From Maritimibacter sp. (GTDB lineage: Bacteria; Pseudomonadota; Alphaproteobacteria; Rhodobacterales; Rhodobacteraceae), in assembly GCA_002695005.1 (NCBI GenBank), contig NZNT01000015.1, forward strand, positions 372,001 to 436,000: 64,000 bases of DNA. Reading direction: 5' to 3'. Below, piece after piece: positions 63,779-64,000 of this stretch. Under the pieces are notes generated by a model. The model was not told the DNA's origin and ran no database searches. It saw only the letters and a program-made list of their open reading frames with translations. The stretch's first letter is position 1. Each line of letters opens with the position of its first letter. The translations under genes and the position numbers were made by a program.

Positions 63779-64000
63779 ATGTTTGCAGTCGTGAAGACTG
63801 GCGGCAAGCAGTACAAGGTTCAGTCGGGCGACGTGCTCCGCGTCGAGAAGCTTGCTGCCGAAGCCGGTGAAAAAATTCAGTTCAACGAAGTCCTCATGGT
63901 CGGCTCGACCCTTGGCACCCCGCTTGTGGATGGTGCCGGCGTTCAGGCCGAGGTGATCGACCAGATCAAGGGTGAAAAGCTCATCCACTTCGTGAAGCGC
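63779..64000 (+). CDS. rplU: Ribosomal protein L21 (3' end outside window)
   Basis: The first 74 residues of L21 before the window edge: MFAVVKTGGKQYKVQSGDVL, then KLAAEAGEKIQFNEVLMVG and VQAEVIDQIKGEKLIHFVKR. The N-terminal beta barrel is complete. An AAAAAAGG ribosome site lies 7 nt before the ATG. rpmA would be expected next. Confidence 0.96.
   Translation, partial: MFAVVKTGGKQYKVQSGDVLRVEKLAAEAGEKIQFNEVLMVGSTLGTPLVDGAGVQAEVIDQIKGEKLIHFVKR

Overview
The window is a high-GC chromosomal segment, almost certainly from an alphaproteobacterium of the order Rhodobacterales (Roseobacter/Rhodobacter type). The evidence is the gene neighbourhoods (trpC-moaC-moeA-lexA; grxD-bolA-purL; DUF2849-cysI-cysH-DUF934), a GTTC-N7-GTTC LexA box of the alphaproteobacterial kind, tRNA genes with encoded CCA, and a lysis cassette like that of the gene transfer agents (GTA) of this order. 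Most of the sequence is chromosomal housekeeping. There is no prophage, CRISPR array, insertion sequence or rRNA.

Layout. 1-7.4 kb: an alpha/beta hydrolase (cut by the window edge), two dissimilar GAPDH genes with a 47-residue membrane protein between them, a DUF808 protein and transketolase. 7.6-12.2 kb: a coiled-coil protein with zapA, then grxD, bolA, a Cys-rich protein and purL. 12.2-17 kb: a possible small RNA and a LysR regulator divergent from a large indolepyruvate ferredoxin oxidoreductase-type gene. 17.3-25.8 kb: murI, argC, ccmE, then an inserted block (GH108 endolysin, GTA-type holin, three small genes, outer-membrane proteins), then ccmF and ccmH. Two genes in that block carry single in-frame stops. 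25.9-35 kb: an enoyl-CoA hydratase, gltA, gltX, comEC, lexA, moeA, moaC and trpC. 35.1-40.9 kb: a molybdenum-enzyme cluster (xdhC, a molybdopterin-binding protein, and S-L-M subunits of a form II CO-dehydrogenase-like hydroxylase). 41-46.6 kb: an OmpA-family protein with a very long Ala/Glu/Asp/Thr repeat, a CDGSH-glutamate synthase fusion, infC with an apparent AUA start, and a second Ala/Glu-rich membrane-anchored protein. 46.6-51.3 kb: ferredoxin-NADP reductase and assimilatory sulfate reduction, with a divergent Lrp/AsnC regulator. 51.3-64 kb: a degenerate Hint-domain protein, tRNA-Leu, a glycosyltransferase, trigger factor, DUF1330, a methyltetrahydrofolate methyltransferase pair, ppx/gppA with rlmE, a di-heme peroxidase, msrB, tRNA-Ser, DUF2059, a GT2 protein, and the start of rplU.

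How the genes work together. The two gap genes, tkt and gltA serve central carbon flux, and the gap promoters share LacI-type palindromes. moaC, moeA, xdhC and the molybdopterin-binding protein can make and insert the cofactor used by the CoxSLM enzyme. ccmE sits under a consensus FNR/FixK box. CysI has no flavoprotein partner here, but fpr lies directly downstream.

The least explained items are two 11-bp-phased arrays of a palindromic RTRCAY hexamer (5.2 kb and 55.3 kb), two families of GC-rich dispersed repeats just 3' of genes, the lysis cassette inside the ccm genes with its amber-interrupted small gene, and a possible anti-Shine-Dalgarno small RNA.
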